Of a stretch of 64,000 nucleotides of DNA, positions 24,101 to 31,580 are shown piece by piece. The stretch is from assembly GCF_005930355.1 (NCBI RefSeq), contig NZ_VDBO01000010.1:90575-154574 (forward strand), given 5' to 3'. The notes below the pieces were generated by a model, which did not search any database, had not been told where the DNA came from, and saw only the letters and a program-made list of their open reading frames with translations. Source of the stretch: Paenibacillus sinopodophylli. Its GTDB lineage: Bacteria; Bacillota; Bacilli; Paenibacillales; Paenibacillaceae. The number at the start of each line of letters is the position of its first letter. Within the stretch, counting starts at the first letter, position 1. The position numbers and the translations under genes were made by a program.

Positions 24101-26682
24101 AATGCCTGCTCTCCCACGCTGCCTGGGGTCAAATGTGCTGCAAATACCGCATGCGACTGAATCTGCTTGGCGCCGATCGACAGCTCTGCTATCTTGGCAG
24201 AAGTAACTGCTCCCTCTTCCAAATGGTCGGTTCCTATTGCTTCTAAACGCAGTGCCTCCGCACCTACAGAGCCATTCTGCAGATGACTCGAAACGATGCT
24301 GCCGGCCGCGAGCTTATCAGAGGTTACCGAATCATTAACCAAATGGGCACCGTGAACTGAGCCCTCTGACAAATGAATACCGAGCACCACCGCGTTTCCA
24401 ATATGGCGACTGTGTATAGCTTCATCTGCGATTTGCTTCGATTGTACTGCACCAAATGCCAGCTTCGATGACGTTACTACATTATCCTGCAGTGAATCAG
24501 GCCCTACCGAATGCTCTGCCAGATGACTAGATCCGATTGCCCTTGCTTCAATGTGAGCCGAACGAATGGAATCCGGTTGAATATGCTGAGCGCTAATTGA
24601 CTTGATAGCGATATGACTTGGAAGAATCGAATGAGAGGACAGCTTGCCGCTTGTCACACTTCCGTCAGCCAGCTTCGCTGACGAAACACTGAGATCAGCC
24701 AGCTTATCAGTCGTTACAGATTCTGGAGACAGCTTGAGTGAATTGACCACATGATCCGCCAAATGATGAGAGAATACCGCGCCAGGTGCAAGATAACGTT
24801 CCGTTACAGCCCCTTGCGACAGCTTGCTGCTCAATATTGAGCCATCCTGCAGATGGCTGCTGCCCACTGCATCGGTGACTAGATGATGCGCTTCAATGAT
24901 GGCAGACTTCAAATGCTGTCCGCTGACTGCCTCAAACGCCAGCGACTCACCGGTTACAGCTCCCTCAGTGAAATGGTACGCCCTTAACGACTCCGGTGCC
25001 AGCTTTTGGAACGTTACAGCCTCATCCTGCAAATGTCTGGTTTCTACTGCGCCGCCTTCCAGAACAGATCCGTCAACCGCCCCTTCAACCAGCTTACTGC
25101 GAGAAATCGAGCCATCCGCGAGCTGTGCCGAACCAACCGCTCCGTGGCTAATATGCACTTTTTTAATGGCTTGAGGTGCCAGTTTATCCTCGTTAATAAT
25201 ACCGTTTTGCAAATGTCCCCGTGCAATTGCACCTTCTGCAATGTGCTTCTCTGCAATCACTTGCTCCGTCAAATGTGCCTGAACGATCTGTCCTTCAGCA
25301 ATCTTCTCTGTCGTAACGCTGCCAAGTCCCAAATGACGGCTTAATACCGAATCACTAGCCAGCTTCTGAGCATTCACACTTTGATCCGAGAGCTTAGATA
25401 GCGTGATGGAATGATCGACGATTTTGATCGTAGTTACCGACTGGTCTGCCAGCTTCGACGAATTGATCAAATGATCCGCCAGATGCTCACTTCCGATTTG
25501 TCCCGCACCAATGTGCGCGCTTAGGATAGACGCCTGCTGAACATGCAAGGATGTCACTGTTCCATCCGCCAATTGCTCGGCTTTGACAGCTCCTGCTTGC
25601 AGCTCTCTGGTTCCGACTGACCCCTCCGCTAGATGGTCAGAAGTTATTTCGCCCTCCGCCAGATGCTTCCCCTCAATAATGCCTAACGCAACATGCTCCG
25701 CGAGCAGAAGACCTGCCTTCAGATGCTCCGATTCTACTGCCTCTGCTGCGATTTTCTCGCTAGTAACCGCTCCATCACGCAGCTTGGAGGTTGTAACCGC
25801 ACCTTCAGTAAGCTTCGAATTGTTAATGCTCTCGTTTGCCAGGTTTTCAGGTCGTATTGCACCGCTTTTGATTTTTTCGGATGTAATCGCTTGATCAGCA
25901 ATCAGCTCCGTCGTAACAAGCAGTGACTTCAAATGCTTGGATTCAATCGAGCCCGCTGCTATTTTTTCTGCATCAATCGTGCGATCAGCCAGCTTCTCAG
26001 AGCTTATACTTCCATCCTTCAGCTTGCTGCCTGAAATCGAGTGATCCAAAATTTTATCACCAGTAACCGAATAATTGGCCAAATGGCTGCTCGTAATCGC
26101 TCCATTTGCGATTTTAACGGACTGAACAATACCATCCCCCAGATGAATAGCCTGAACGGCATAGTCGCCTAAAGAGCTTGCATGTACGCTGTTCGGTGCA
26201 AGCTTGCTGCTATCAATTGAGCCTGGAGCAATCTTCTCAGTGGTGACGGACAGGTCAACCAGATCATCTGTATAAATAAATGCCTGCGGACCTTCCGGCT
26301 CCCTCTTCTCCTCCACTTTCTCCAGCTTCTCCTCTAAGCTGAACGCTTGTACGGCTTCCTCCTCAATCGCTGGTTCTTCAATCACTGGTTCTTCAATCAG
26401 CTGCTCTTCAAGCTCCTCGATATCCAATTCGTCAGCCAGCTCAGCCTCTGTCTGCTCAGGCGATGCCTCAAGTACAGCATGCACCTTAATATTTGCCATC
26501 TGTTCCGTTTCATCAGCTGTAATTATGGATGTTTTGGACGTTTGCGCTTGCGCATGTGCTTGCAGCAAAGCTTTCCTCTTGTTTAGATCATCCAGCCACT
26601 TTAATTCGGAAGTATTCGGATTATCAACATAAAAAAGCGGCTTTCGCCCCTTCGGGCTTTTCCCTTTTCTGTTTTTTGTCAT
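21172..26682 (-). CDS. Giant decapeptide-repeat protein (1836 aa), putative spore-surface structural protein
   Basis: Layout: residues 1-50 basic and polar with no signal peptide (MTKNRKGKSPKGRKPLFYVD); 50-135 acidic, Glu-rich; ~141-1706 about 155 tandem decapeptides of the form x-S-V/I-T-x-x-K/Q-L/I-A-D-G; ~1707-1836 a non-repetitive C-terminal domain ending MNWIAIGKG. Copies before residue ~975 are diverged; 975-1694 are 36 almost identical 20-residue double units. No indel breaks the 30-base period. The regular Val/Ile/Leu spacing suggests a beta-solenoid rod. The end resembles, from memory, the tail of Paenibacillus proteins called WIAG-tail. GGAGAGG precedes the ATG, and a sigma-K-like -10 lies 34 bases upstream. 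Without an export signal, and beside glycosyltransferases, it is probably put on the spore from the mother cell. Phage tail-fibre proteins have similar repeats, but no phage genes are nearby. Confidence 0.8.
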   Translation of the reverse strand: MTKNRKGKSPKGRKPLFYVDNPNTSELKWLDDLNKRKALLQAHAQAQTSKTSIITADETEQMANIKVHAVLEASPEQTEAELADELDIEELEEQLIEEPVIEEPAIEEEAVQAFSLEEKLEKVEEKREPEGPQAFIYTDDLVDLSVTTEKIAPGSIDSSKLAPNSVHASSLGDYAVQAIHLGDGIVQSVKIANGAITSSHLANYSVTGDKILDHSISGSKLKDGSISSEKLADRTIDAEKIAAGSIESKHLKSLLVTTELIADQAITSEKIKSGAIRPENLANESINNSKLTEGAVTTSKLRDGAVTSEKIAAEAVESEHLKAGLLLAEHVALGIIEGKHLAEGEITSDHLAEGSVGTRELQAGAVKAEQLADGTVTSLHVQQASILSAHIGAGQIGSEHLADHLINSSKLADQSVTTIKIVDHSITLSKLSDQSVNAQKLASDSVLSRHLGLGSVTTEKIAEGQIVQAHLTEQVIAEKHIAEGAIARGHLQNGIINEDKLAPQAIKKVHISHGAVGSAQLADGSISRSKLVEGAVDGSVLEGGAVETRHLQDEAVTFQKLAPESLRAYHFTEGAVTGESLAFEAVSGQHLKSAIIEAHHLVTDAVGSSHLQDGSILSSKLSQGAVTERYLAPGAVFSHHLADHVVNSLKLSPESVTTDKLADLSVSSAKLADGSVTSGKLSSHSILPSHIAIKSISAQHIQPDSIRSAHIEARAIGSSHLAEHSVGPDSLQDNVVTSSKLAFGAVQSKQIADEAIHSRHIGNAVVLGIHLSEGSVHGAHLVNDSVTSDKLAAGSIVSSHLQNGSVGAEALRLEAIGTDHLEEGAVTSAKIAELSIGAKQIQSHAVFAAHLTPGSVGEQALQDESVTRSKLAQDAVSSEHVQLESLAGKHLKSDTIQGYHIRKGTITLAHLAGDVLSFDKLADETIPGSKLKKGTIGSKQLSANSVRTEQLNDGSITREKLAADVIGSEQIADGSVTEAKLTASSVGSAQLVDGSVTGAKLTVGSVGSAQLVDGSVTGAKLTVSSVGSAQLVDGSVTGAKLTVGSVGEAQLVDGSVTGAKLTIGSVGEAQLVDGSVTGAKLTVGSVGEAQLVDGSVTGAKLTVGSVGSAQLVDGSVTGVKLTAGSVGSAQLVDGSVTGAKLTVGSVGSAQLVDGSVTGAKLTAGSVGSAQLVDGSVTGAKLTLGSVGEAQLVDGNVTGAKLALGSVGEAQLADGSVTEAKLTLGSVGESQLADGSVTRAKLTLGSVGESQLADGSVTGAKLTLGSVGSAQLVDGSVTGAKLTLGSVGSAQLVDGSVTGAKLTLGSVGSAQLVDGSVTGAKLTLGSIGEAQLADGSVTGAKLTVGSVGEAQLVDGSVTGAKLTVGSIGEAQLADGSVTGAKLTNGSVGSAQLVDGSVTGAKLANGSVGSAQLVDGSVTGAKLTVGSVSEAQLADGSVTGAKLTAGSVGEGQLADESVTGAKLTAGSVGEGQLADGSVTRVKLTAGSVGEKQLADGSVTGVKLTNGSIGSAHLIDGSVTGAKLTNGSVATAQLVDGSVTGAKLTSGSVSSEQLADGSVTGAKLTSGSVSSEQIADGSVTGAKLTAGSVGSEQLADGSVTRAKLTSGSVSSEQLADGSVTGAKLTAGSVGSEQLADGSVTGSKLTAGSVGSGQLADGSVTGAKLTAGSVGSEQLADGSVTGAKLTAGSIGSVQIAQGSITADKLAPGLLNSFSSSTENLQSEQIAVDSIGEEHLQKQSVGLSALRFTPVIASSSFGVVRQQFGLAPYSFAAQEEQVELIIVFEVPFADNRYVLTVTTDNPACYAVVHSKAIDRAAIVIIRTRISHEPRGNMNWIAIGKG
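21601..23760 (-). repeat. 36 in-phase copies of a 60-bp tandem repeat
   Basis: Each 60-bp unit encodes S-V-T-G-A-K-L-T-x-G-S-V-G-x-x-Q-L-x-D-G. Copies fall into subtypes by the variable residues (SAQLVDG, EAQLADG, ESQLADG, EGQLADG, SEQLADG), and like subtypes lie together in runs. This fits local expansion by unequal exchange or slippage. Not one base is gained or lost between copies. Confidence 0.95.
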
Positions 26683-26715
26683 AGTCCTCTCCTTCTTCCA
26701 CCTGAAATGTCTAGG

Positions 26716-26725
26716 TAATATATGC
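26716..26725 (-). promoter_or_regulatory. Sigma-K-like -10 element of the giant gene
   Basis: GCATATATTA matches GCATAnnnTA exactly, 34 bases before the ATG at 26682. The -35 position does not show AC, so the call is tentative. Confidence 0.4.
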
Positions 26726-26787
26726 AGGAACCCATGGGCTCGCTACTGGAAGCAGAGGCAAATATGGTTTTCAAGCTTTTTGTACAG

Positions 26788-26825
26788 CAAAAAACCACGG
26801 AAGCAAGCTGCTCTCCGCGGTTTTA
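26788..26825 (-). terminator. Terminator of the FecCD permease operon
   Basis: Minus strand: AAAACCGCGGAG pairs with TTCCGTGGTTTT around a ~10-base loop, with extra T after the stem. It lies 10 bases after the stop at 26835. Confidence 0.8.
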
Positions 26826-26834
26826 TTGTACGAT

Positions 26835-27866
26835 CTATCTGGATCTCGATAGCAAATATAAGAAATAAGGAGCACCAATAACAGCAACGACGATGCCTGT
26901 CGGAATTTCATTAGGCTGGAAAGCCCAACGTGCAAGCGTATCGGCAACAATTACGAGCAAAGCTCCAACAAAGGCTGAGGCCGGAATAAGGACTTGATGC
27001 TGCGGACCTACCAGTCTTCTTGCGAGATGGGGAGCAATGAGCCCCACGAAGCCGATCCCGCCGCCCACTGCGACACAAGAGCCTGCCAACCCAACAGCTG
27101 CACCGAGCAGCCAAGCTCGCTCTTTGTTGACTTGAGCCCCTAGTCCAATTGCCATCTGATCTCCCAGATTCAAAGCATTCAATGACTTCGCTTTGTATTG
27201 TACGAACGGTAATATAATAATGAGCCATGGCAGCAGCGCAAGTACATATTTCCAGTTCGTTCCCCAAATGCTGCCTGCCATCCATACAGCGAAAGACTGA
27301 TATTTCTCCGGGGTAAGACGCAAAATCAATATTTGCATGGAAGCGCCTATCCCAGCTGCGACCGCGATACCAACCAGAATCATTCGGGTAGGCAGTAAGC
27401 CGCGATGACGTTTATACGACAGTACGAAAATAAGTAACGCCGTCAATGCCGCACCAATGAGTGCTAGAAACGGCATAAGAAATATCGAGCCTTTTTGCGT
27501 AGGCGGATAATAGGAAATAAATAAAATAACTGCGAGACCCGCACCTGCGTTAATACCAAGCAGACCGGGGTCAGCGAGTGGATTTCGAGAAATCCCTTGA
27601 ATAATACAGCCTGAAACGGCAAATCCAGCACCAATTAACACGGATATGACGATCCTCGGCAAACGGAAATCAAATAAGATCAATTGCTGCTTGTCCGTAC
27701 CTGCTCCGAACAGCGTCTTCAAGACATCCAGTGGTGCCAATCGGATAAAACCTGTATTCATACTAATGATAAATGCTAATACTATCAGCGTACTAAGAAT
27801 TGTCATAACAAGCACGGCACGTTTTCTTCTACGCTGCTCTGTTGCGGATATGTACAACGTTTCCAT
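26835..27866 (-). CDS. FecCD-family iron-siderophore ABC transporter permease (YfhA-like)
   Basis: 343 residues with about nine to ten membrane segments and the BtuC/FecCD marks: LPRIVISVLIGAGFAVSGCI, QGISRNPLADPGLLGINAGAG, GFVGLIAPHLARRLVGPQHQ (the loop contacting the ATPase), and the conserved end NEIPTGIVVAVIGAPYFLYLL. It forms the second half of a permease heterodimer with the gene just upstream (2-base gap). No binding protein or ATPase gene is adjacent, as with YfiZ-YfhA of B. subtilis, which borrow the YusV ATPase. The substrate is probably a ferric siderophore, given the Fur box in front of the operon. Confidence 0.9.
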   Translation of the reverse strand: METLYISATEQRRRKRAVLVMTILSTLIVLAFIISMNTGFIRLAPLDVLKTLFGAGTDKQQLILFDFRLPRIVISVLIGAGFAVSGCIIQGISRNPLADPGLLGINAGAGLAVILFISYYPPTQKGSIFLMPFLALIGAALTALLIFVLSYKRHRGLLPTRMILVGIAVAAGIGASMQILILRLTPEKYQSFAVWMAGSIWGTNWKYVLALLPWLIIILPFVQYKAKSLNALNLGDQMAIGLGAQVNKERAWLLGAAVGLAGSCVAVGGGIGFVGLIAPHLARRLVGPQHQVLIPASAFVGALLVIVADTLARWAFQPNEIPTGIVVAVIGAPYFLYLLSRSR

Positions 27867-27868
27867 CC

Positions 27869-28909
27869 CTATTCCCCCTTCATTCTTGTTACAAGATAGA
27901 GGAAAAACGGAACGCCGAGTACTGCAATAATAACGCCTATCGCAACCTCTTGCGGTGGATTAATAATACGTCCGCCTATATCAGCAAGCACCATAAGCAA
28001 GCTACCAAGTACAGCAGAACTAGGGATGATCCACCTATAATCTACGCCGACGAGGAACCGGCAAATATGCGGGATAATGAGCCCGACAAAACCAATGGAG
28101 CCGACTGCCGAAACCGCCGTTCCAGCAAGCAGCAGCACAATAATGACACCAGCCGCCTTCACTAGACCAGTACGCTGACCTAAGCCCGCGGCAACATCCT
28201 CGCCTAGACTGAGCAAAGTAATGGAACGCGAGAGGATTATGGCTCCTAATATTGCGCCTATTATCCACGGCCATACGATTTGAATTTGCGTCCATTTCGT
28301 GCCTGCTACACCGCCGGCATACCAGAAGGCCAAATCTTGACCAATCTTAAAATAAATAGCAATACCTTCCGTGATCGCTAGTAAAAGAGCTCCAACTGCC
28401 GCTCCGGCAAGTGTTAGCCGTACAGGCGTTAAGCCGCCTTTGGCCATCGAGCCTATGCCATATACGAGCCCCATGGAAACAGCAGCACCAAGAAAGCATA
28501 CGAGCATAAGACCGTTATACGAAATCGATGGAAAAAAAGCGAAACAAAGCGCCAGCATAAAGCCTGCGCCTGCATTAATACCTAGCAAGCTTGAATCGGC
28601 AAGCGGATTTCGTGTCATCCCTTGCATCACAGAGCCTGCTACTGCGAATGCGGCACCGACCAATGCTGCGGCAAGAGCACGCGGCATCCGAAGCTCTTTA
28701 ATAATCTGATGCTGAATATTGTCTGCATCAAAGTGAAAAACGCCATTCCAAACCGTACTCAGATTAATATCCGCCGCACCAACCGAAATGGATAAAGCTA
28801 GTGAAAATAGTAGCGCTGCAAACCCGCCGAACAAAATAATCGTAGCTGTTAAAGGCCTTGTGCGCAGCTTAGTACCTGCCAGCGCTTTCGAGTTTAATGG
28901 AGAAGACAT
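27869..28909 (-). CDS. FecCD-family iron-siderophore ABC transporter permease (YfiZ-like)
   Basis: 346 residues, polytopic, with LRMPRALAAALVGAAFAVAG, QGMTRNPLADSSLLGINAGAG, SIGFVGLIIPHICRFLVGVD and the end QEVAIGVIIAVLGVPFFLYLV. The first ~35 residues form a cytoplasmic tail plus the first helix. It is the promoter-proximal gene of a two-gene operon and pairs with the downstream permease. A sigma-A promoter overlapped by a Fur box lies ~115 bases upstream, predicting induction under iron limitation. Confidence 0.9.
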   Translation of the reverse strand: MSSPLNSKALAGTKLRTRPLTATIILFGGFAALLFSLALSISVGAADINLSTVWNGVFHFDADNIQHQIIKELRMPRALAAALVGAAFAVAGSVMQGMTRNPLADSSLLGINAGAGFMLALCFAFFPSISYNGLMLVCFLGAAVSMGLVYGIGSMAKGGLTPVRLTLAGAAVGALLLAITEGIAIYFKIGQDLAFWYAGGVAGTKWTQIQIVWPWIIGAILGAIILSRSITLLSLGEDVAAGLGQRTGLVKAAGVIIVLLLAGTAVSAVGSIGFVGLIIPHICRFLVGVDYRWIIPSSAVLGSLLMVLADIGGRIINPPQEVAIGVIIAVLGVPFFLYLVTRMKGE

Positions 28910-29026
28910 TTTCTAACTACCCTTCTGTATGTATACTTTTGATGAAAAACATTAATAGCAAGTAGGGCAAAACAGCTGTATAAATAGACTAATCTATCTT
29001 AACAAACAAAAAAAATCCGCTGCACT

Positions 29027-29074
29027 GATAACGATTCTCGTTTTCAATATAGCAGATTTAAGGTCTTATTTCAA
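29027..29074 (-). promoter_or_regulatory. Sigma-A promoter and Fur box of the FecCD operon
   Basis: Minus strand: TTGAAA (29074-29069), 17-base spacer, TATATT (29051-29046), then GAAAACGAGAATCGTTATC (29045-29027), which matches about 15 of 19 positions of the Fur box. The box covers the start site, a standard position for repression by Fe-Fur. Confidence 0.75.
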
Positions 29075-29194
29075 TCGAATTATTCAGCCATTTCGTGACG
29101 AATCGGTACAGCAGCTTTATTCTCTGCTGTCACAATGTCTGCTTCTATACCCCTTTCGTCCCTACCCGCTCTCCGCTTCACTAAATCGAACAGT

Positions 29195-29220
29195 AAAAAA
29201 CCGCTCCAGAATAGGAACGG
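29195..29220 (-). terminator. Terminator of the CotSA-like gene
   Basis: Minus strand: CCGTTCC, loop TATTCT, GGAGCGG, then TTTTTT, 12 bases after the stop at 29232. Confidence 0.8.
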
Positions 29221-29231
29221 CCGTACTCCAT

Positions 29232-30389
29232 TTAAAATCCGCTTTCTTTGAGCAGCTTCACCCAGCGATCTGCAGTATGACGCCAAGTGAACGTCTGCTC
29301 TACCCGCTCCCTGCTTCGCCTTCCCATACGTTGTCTTAGCTGCTTGTCACGCAGCAGCTCGTGAAGCCGTTCTCTGAGCTCTCGCTCGACATGGTGCGGA
29401 TTAACCAGATAGCCCGTATCGCCGTTTCGAATAATTTCTTTCATGCCGCCAGCACGTGTCGCAACGACTGGGACACCGCAGGACATCGCCTCTACATTGA
29501 CTAAACCAAACGCTTCGCGTGCACCTGAGGGAACAACGACCACGTCGGCAGACAACATCCAGCCTGCCACCTCTGTATAAGGAACATAAGGAACAAAGCG
29601 AACATGACCAGCGCTCTTCCGTCCCATTTGCTCAAGTTTGCGTGCATAAGCCGTTTTTCGATGAGAACCATAGAAAGAGCTTCCTACGACGACAACGACG
29701 AGCTCCGGATGACTTTTGGCAAGCTGCGGTACGATGCGCAGCAAATGGTGAACGCCTTTAAGCGGAATGAGCCTCCCCATAAACAAGACGACCTTTTTCC
29801 CGCTTAGACCGCGTTTTTCCCTAAGGCTCTCTCGTCTCGCAGCACCTTCTGGTGAATATTGCGACTGGAATCGAGCTGTCTCGACACCGGGATAAATGAC
29901 GCGAAGCTTAGAAGCAACCTCTGGCGCTCTAGCTACAACTGTACGCCTTAAAAATTCACTGTTAACAATGATTTTATCCGCTGCTTGCAAGCACTTATGG
30001 AGCATTGAGGATGAAATGTACGACGATGAGATGAACGTTGAGGAATGCAAATAAAGCCAGACGCGTTTGCCTGGGTTCATCTGCTTCATTTTGAGCACGA
30101 ATTGGGGACGGTTCTCCACGTCAATAACATGGGGAGAGAATCTTCTTACCGCATGACCTACCTCATGAATGTACCGCTGCTTGTTGCCTGCCGCAAAGCG
30201 TTCACAAACAACGCCGTTAAACTGGCCTTTGCGGGGTAACCGCTTGCTCAGTCTTCCGAATATACGCGGCTCTGCATGCGGCTTAAGCAGCGGAGCAAAT
30301 TTCTCTACCACCCGCTCGACAGAGCTGCTTCCTGAAGACGGAATTGGGAAGGAGCCAGGGGTTACTATTGCCACTTTTATAGGTGCCAT
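29232..30389 (-). CDS. Glycosyltransferase family 4, CotSA-like spore-coat type
   Basis: A 385-residue GT-B protein: VAIVTPGSFPIPSSGSSSVERV at the N-terminus, VLFMGRLIPLKGVHHLLRI opening the C-terminal domain, and the donor motif AREAFGLVNVEAMSCGVPVV. The SSSVERVVE region and overall length resemble B. subtilis CotSA, a coat-associated glycosyltransferase, and its Paenibacillus counterparts. ATG 30389 is taken as start since AGGAGG lies 11 bases upstream; ATG 30410 precedes that site. Very arginine-rich. No signal peptide. Its neighbour is the sporulation protein YtvI. It may belong to the same surface-glycan programme as the genes at 1-16 kb, though iron transport genes lie between. Confidence 0.8.
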   Translation of the reverse strand: MAPIKVAIVTPGSFPIPSSGSSSVERVVEKFAPLLKPHAEPRIFGRLSKRLPRKGQFNGVVCERFAAGNKQRYIHEVGHAVRRFSPHVIDVENRPQFVLKMKQMNPGKRVWLYLHSSTFISSSYISSSMLHKCLQAADKIIVNSEFLRRTVVARAPEVASKLRVIYPGVETARFQSQYSPEGAARRESLREKRGLSGKKVVLFMGRLIPLKGVHHLLRIVPQLAKSHPELVVVVVGSSFYGSHRKTAYARKLEQMGRKSAGHVRFVPYVPYTEVAGWMLSADVVVVPSGAREAFGLVNVEAMSCGVPVVATRAGGMKEIIRNGDTGYLVNPHHVERELRERLHELLRDKQLRQRMGRRSRERVEQTFTWRHTADRWVKLLKESGF

Positions 30390-30473
30390 TTCATCGTATG
30401 CCTCCTGCATGAGCTGCTATTTTGCAGTATCATACGCATTGCTATAAGGCTTTGACACGGCCTGTCGCCAAGG

Positions 30474-31505
30474 CTAAAGCTTGAATTTCATCTGGAATAA
30501 TCCTGCTTTGCGCGCAGCCATATAGATGATAACGACAAGTGGACCAATGAATACACCAATCACTCCGACTAGCTTGAAGCCAACATAGAGGCTGATTAAT
30601 GCCGATAAAGATCCAATCCCTACAGAATCGCCAAGAATTTTGGGCTCTACGATTCTGCGGAACACGGTAATAACTAAAAACAGAATGATCAGCCCGACTC
30701 CAACGTATACATCGCCTGTCAACATCAAGTAGCTTGCCCACGGAACGAGTACTGAGCCCGTGCCAAGAATAGGCATAATATCAACGATAATAATAAGCAG
30801 CGCGATTGCGAGCGGGTATTTGACATTAAGAATCAACAGACCAATCAACGAAATGATGTATGTAAGAGCACTAAGAATAAACTGTGAACGTAAAAACCCA
30901 AAAATCGACCTCTTGAGATTATTCAACAAAGCGTTGACCTTCGGCTGCGACTTTTCTTCAAATAAGGATAATATCGTCGTCTTCATCGTATTCAGGCTAA
31001 AGCTCATCATATAAACGGCCACCAGAAACACGATAAAGAAGATAAACATGCCCGGAATACTTGAAGCGAACGTTATAACAGAGTTAGACAGTGTTCCTAC
31101 CATCTTAGTCAGCGCGCTCGTTAAGCCAACCAGCCAATTCTCGAGCGTTTCAATCGCATCTGGCGGAAAATTCTGATATAACGATTGGGCTTGATTCATC
31201 AAATCATCAACCATGCCGTTGGCATTCTCGAAATAATTGGGAACTTTTTTGAAAAAAGCGATAAGCTCAGCTACAACCTTCACGCCCAGCAAAGCAATCA
31301 AGCCGATAAGAATAATCGTAAACAAGCTGCTTGATATCGTAGCGGCCACTAATCGGTTCATTCGAAATTTTTTCATAAACAATTGATTAAGTGGCTCTAG
31401 AAATATCGCAACAATAAGTGCCAGCAGAAACGGTGCGCCCACCGTAAAAAACAAATACAACAGCAGCAAGCCTAAACCGATAAATATAACCGTCTTGATC
31501 GACAA
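30474..31505 (-). CDS. ytvI: YtvI-like sporulation membrane protein, AI-2E transporter family
   Basis: 343 residues with about eight membrane segments in the AI-2E/UPF0118 pattern: an N-terminal helix pair, an extracytoplasmic region with NYFENANGMVDDLMNQA, then a C-terminal bundle including PILGTGSVLVPWASYLMLTG, RRIVEPKILGDSVGI and GLHPL-type GVIGVFIGPLVVIIYMAARK. The match to YtvI (sporulation integral membrane protein) is better than to other paralogues by length and by the PKILGDSVGIGSLSALISLY motif. TTG 31505 is the start with GGAGGAG upstream. Whether it transports anything is unknown. Confidence 0.8.
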   Translation of the reverse strand: MSIKTVIFIGLGLLLLYLFFTVGAPFLLALIVAIFLEPLNQLFMKKFRMNRLVAATISSSLFTIILIGLIALLGVKVVAELIAFFKKVPNYFENANGMVDDLMNQAQSLYQNFPPDAIETLENWLVGLTSALTKMVGTLSNSVITFASSIPGMFIFFIVFLVAVYMMSFSLNTMKTTILSLFEEKSQPKVNALLNNLKRSIFGFLRSQFILSALTYIISLIGLLILNVKYPLAIALLIIIVDIMPILGTGSVLVPWASYLMLTGDVYVGVGLIILFLVITVFRRIVEPKILGDSVGIGSLSALISLYVGFKLVGVIGVFIGPLVVIIYMAARKAGLFQMKFKL

Positions 31506-31580
31506 CAGCTTCTCCTCCTCTCTTTACTTCTATATGCTGCCGTTTACACTGTTAATCCTGACTAAGCATGCTATCTGCTG

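Noticed and set aside
29080..29286. 68-codon minus-strand frame
   Set aside because: It overlaps the end of the CotSA-like gene and runs through its terminator at 29195-29220; no ribosome binding site.
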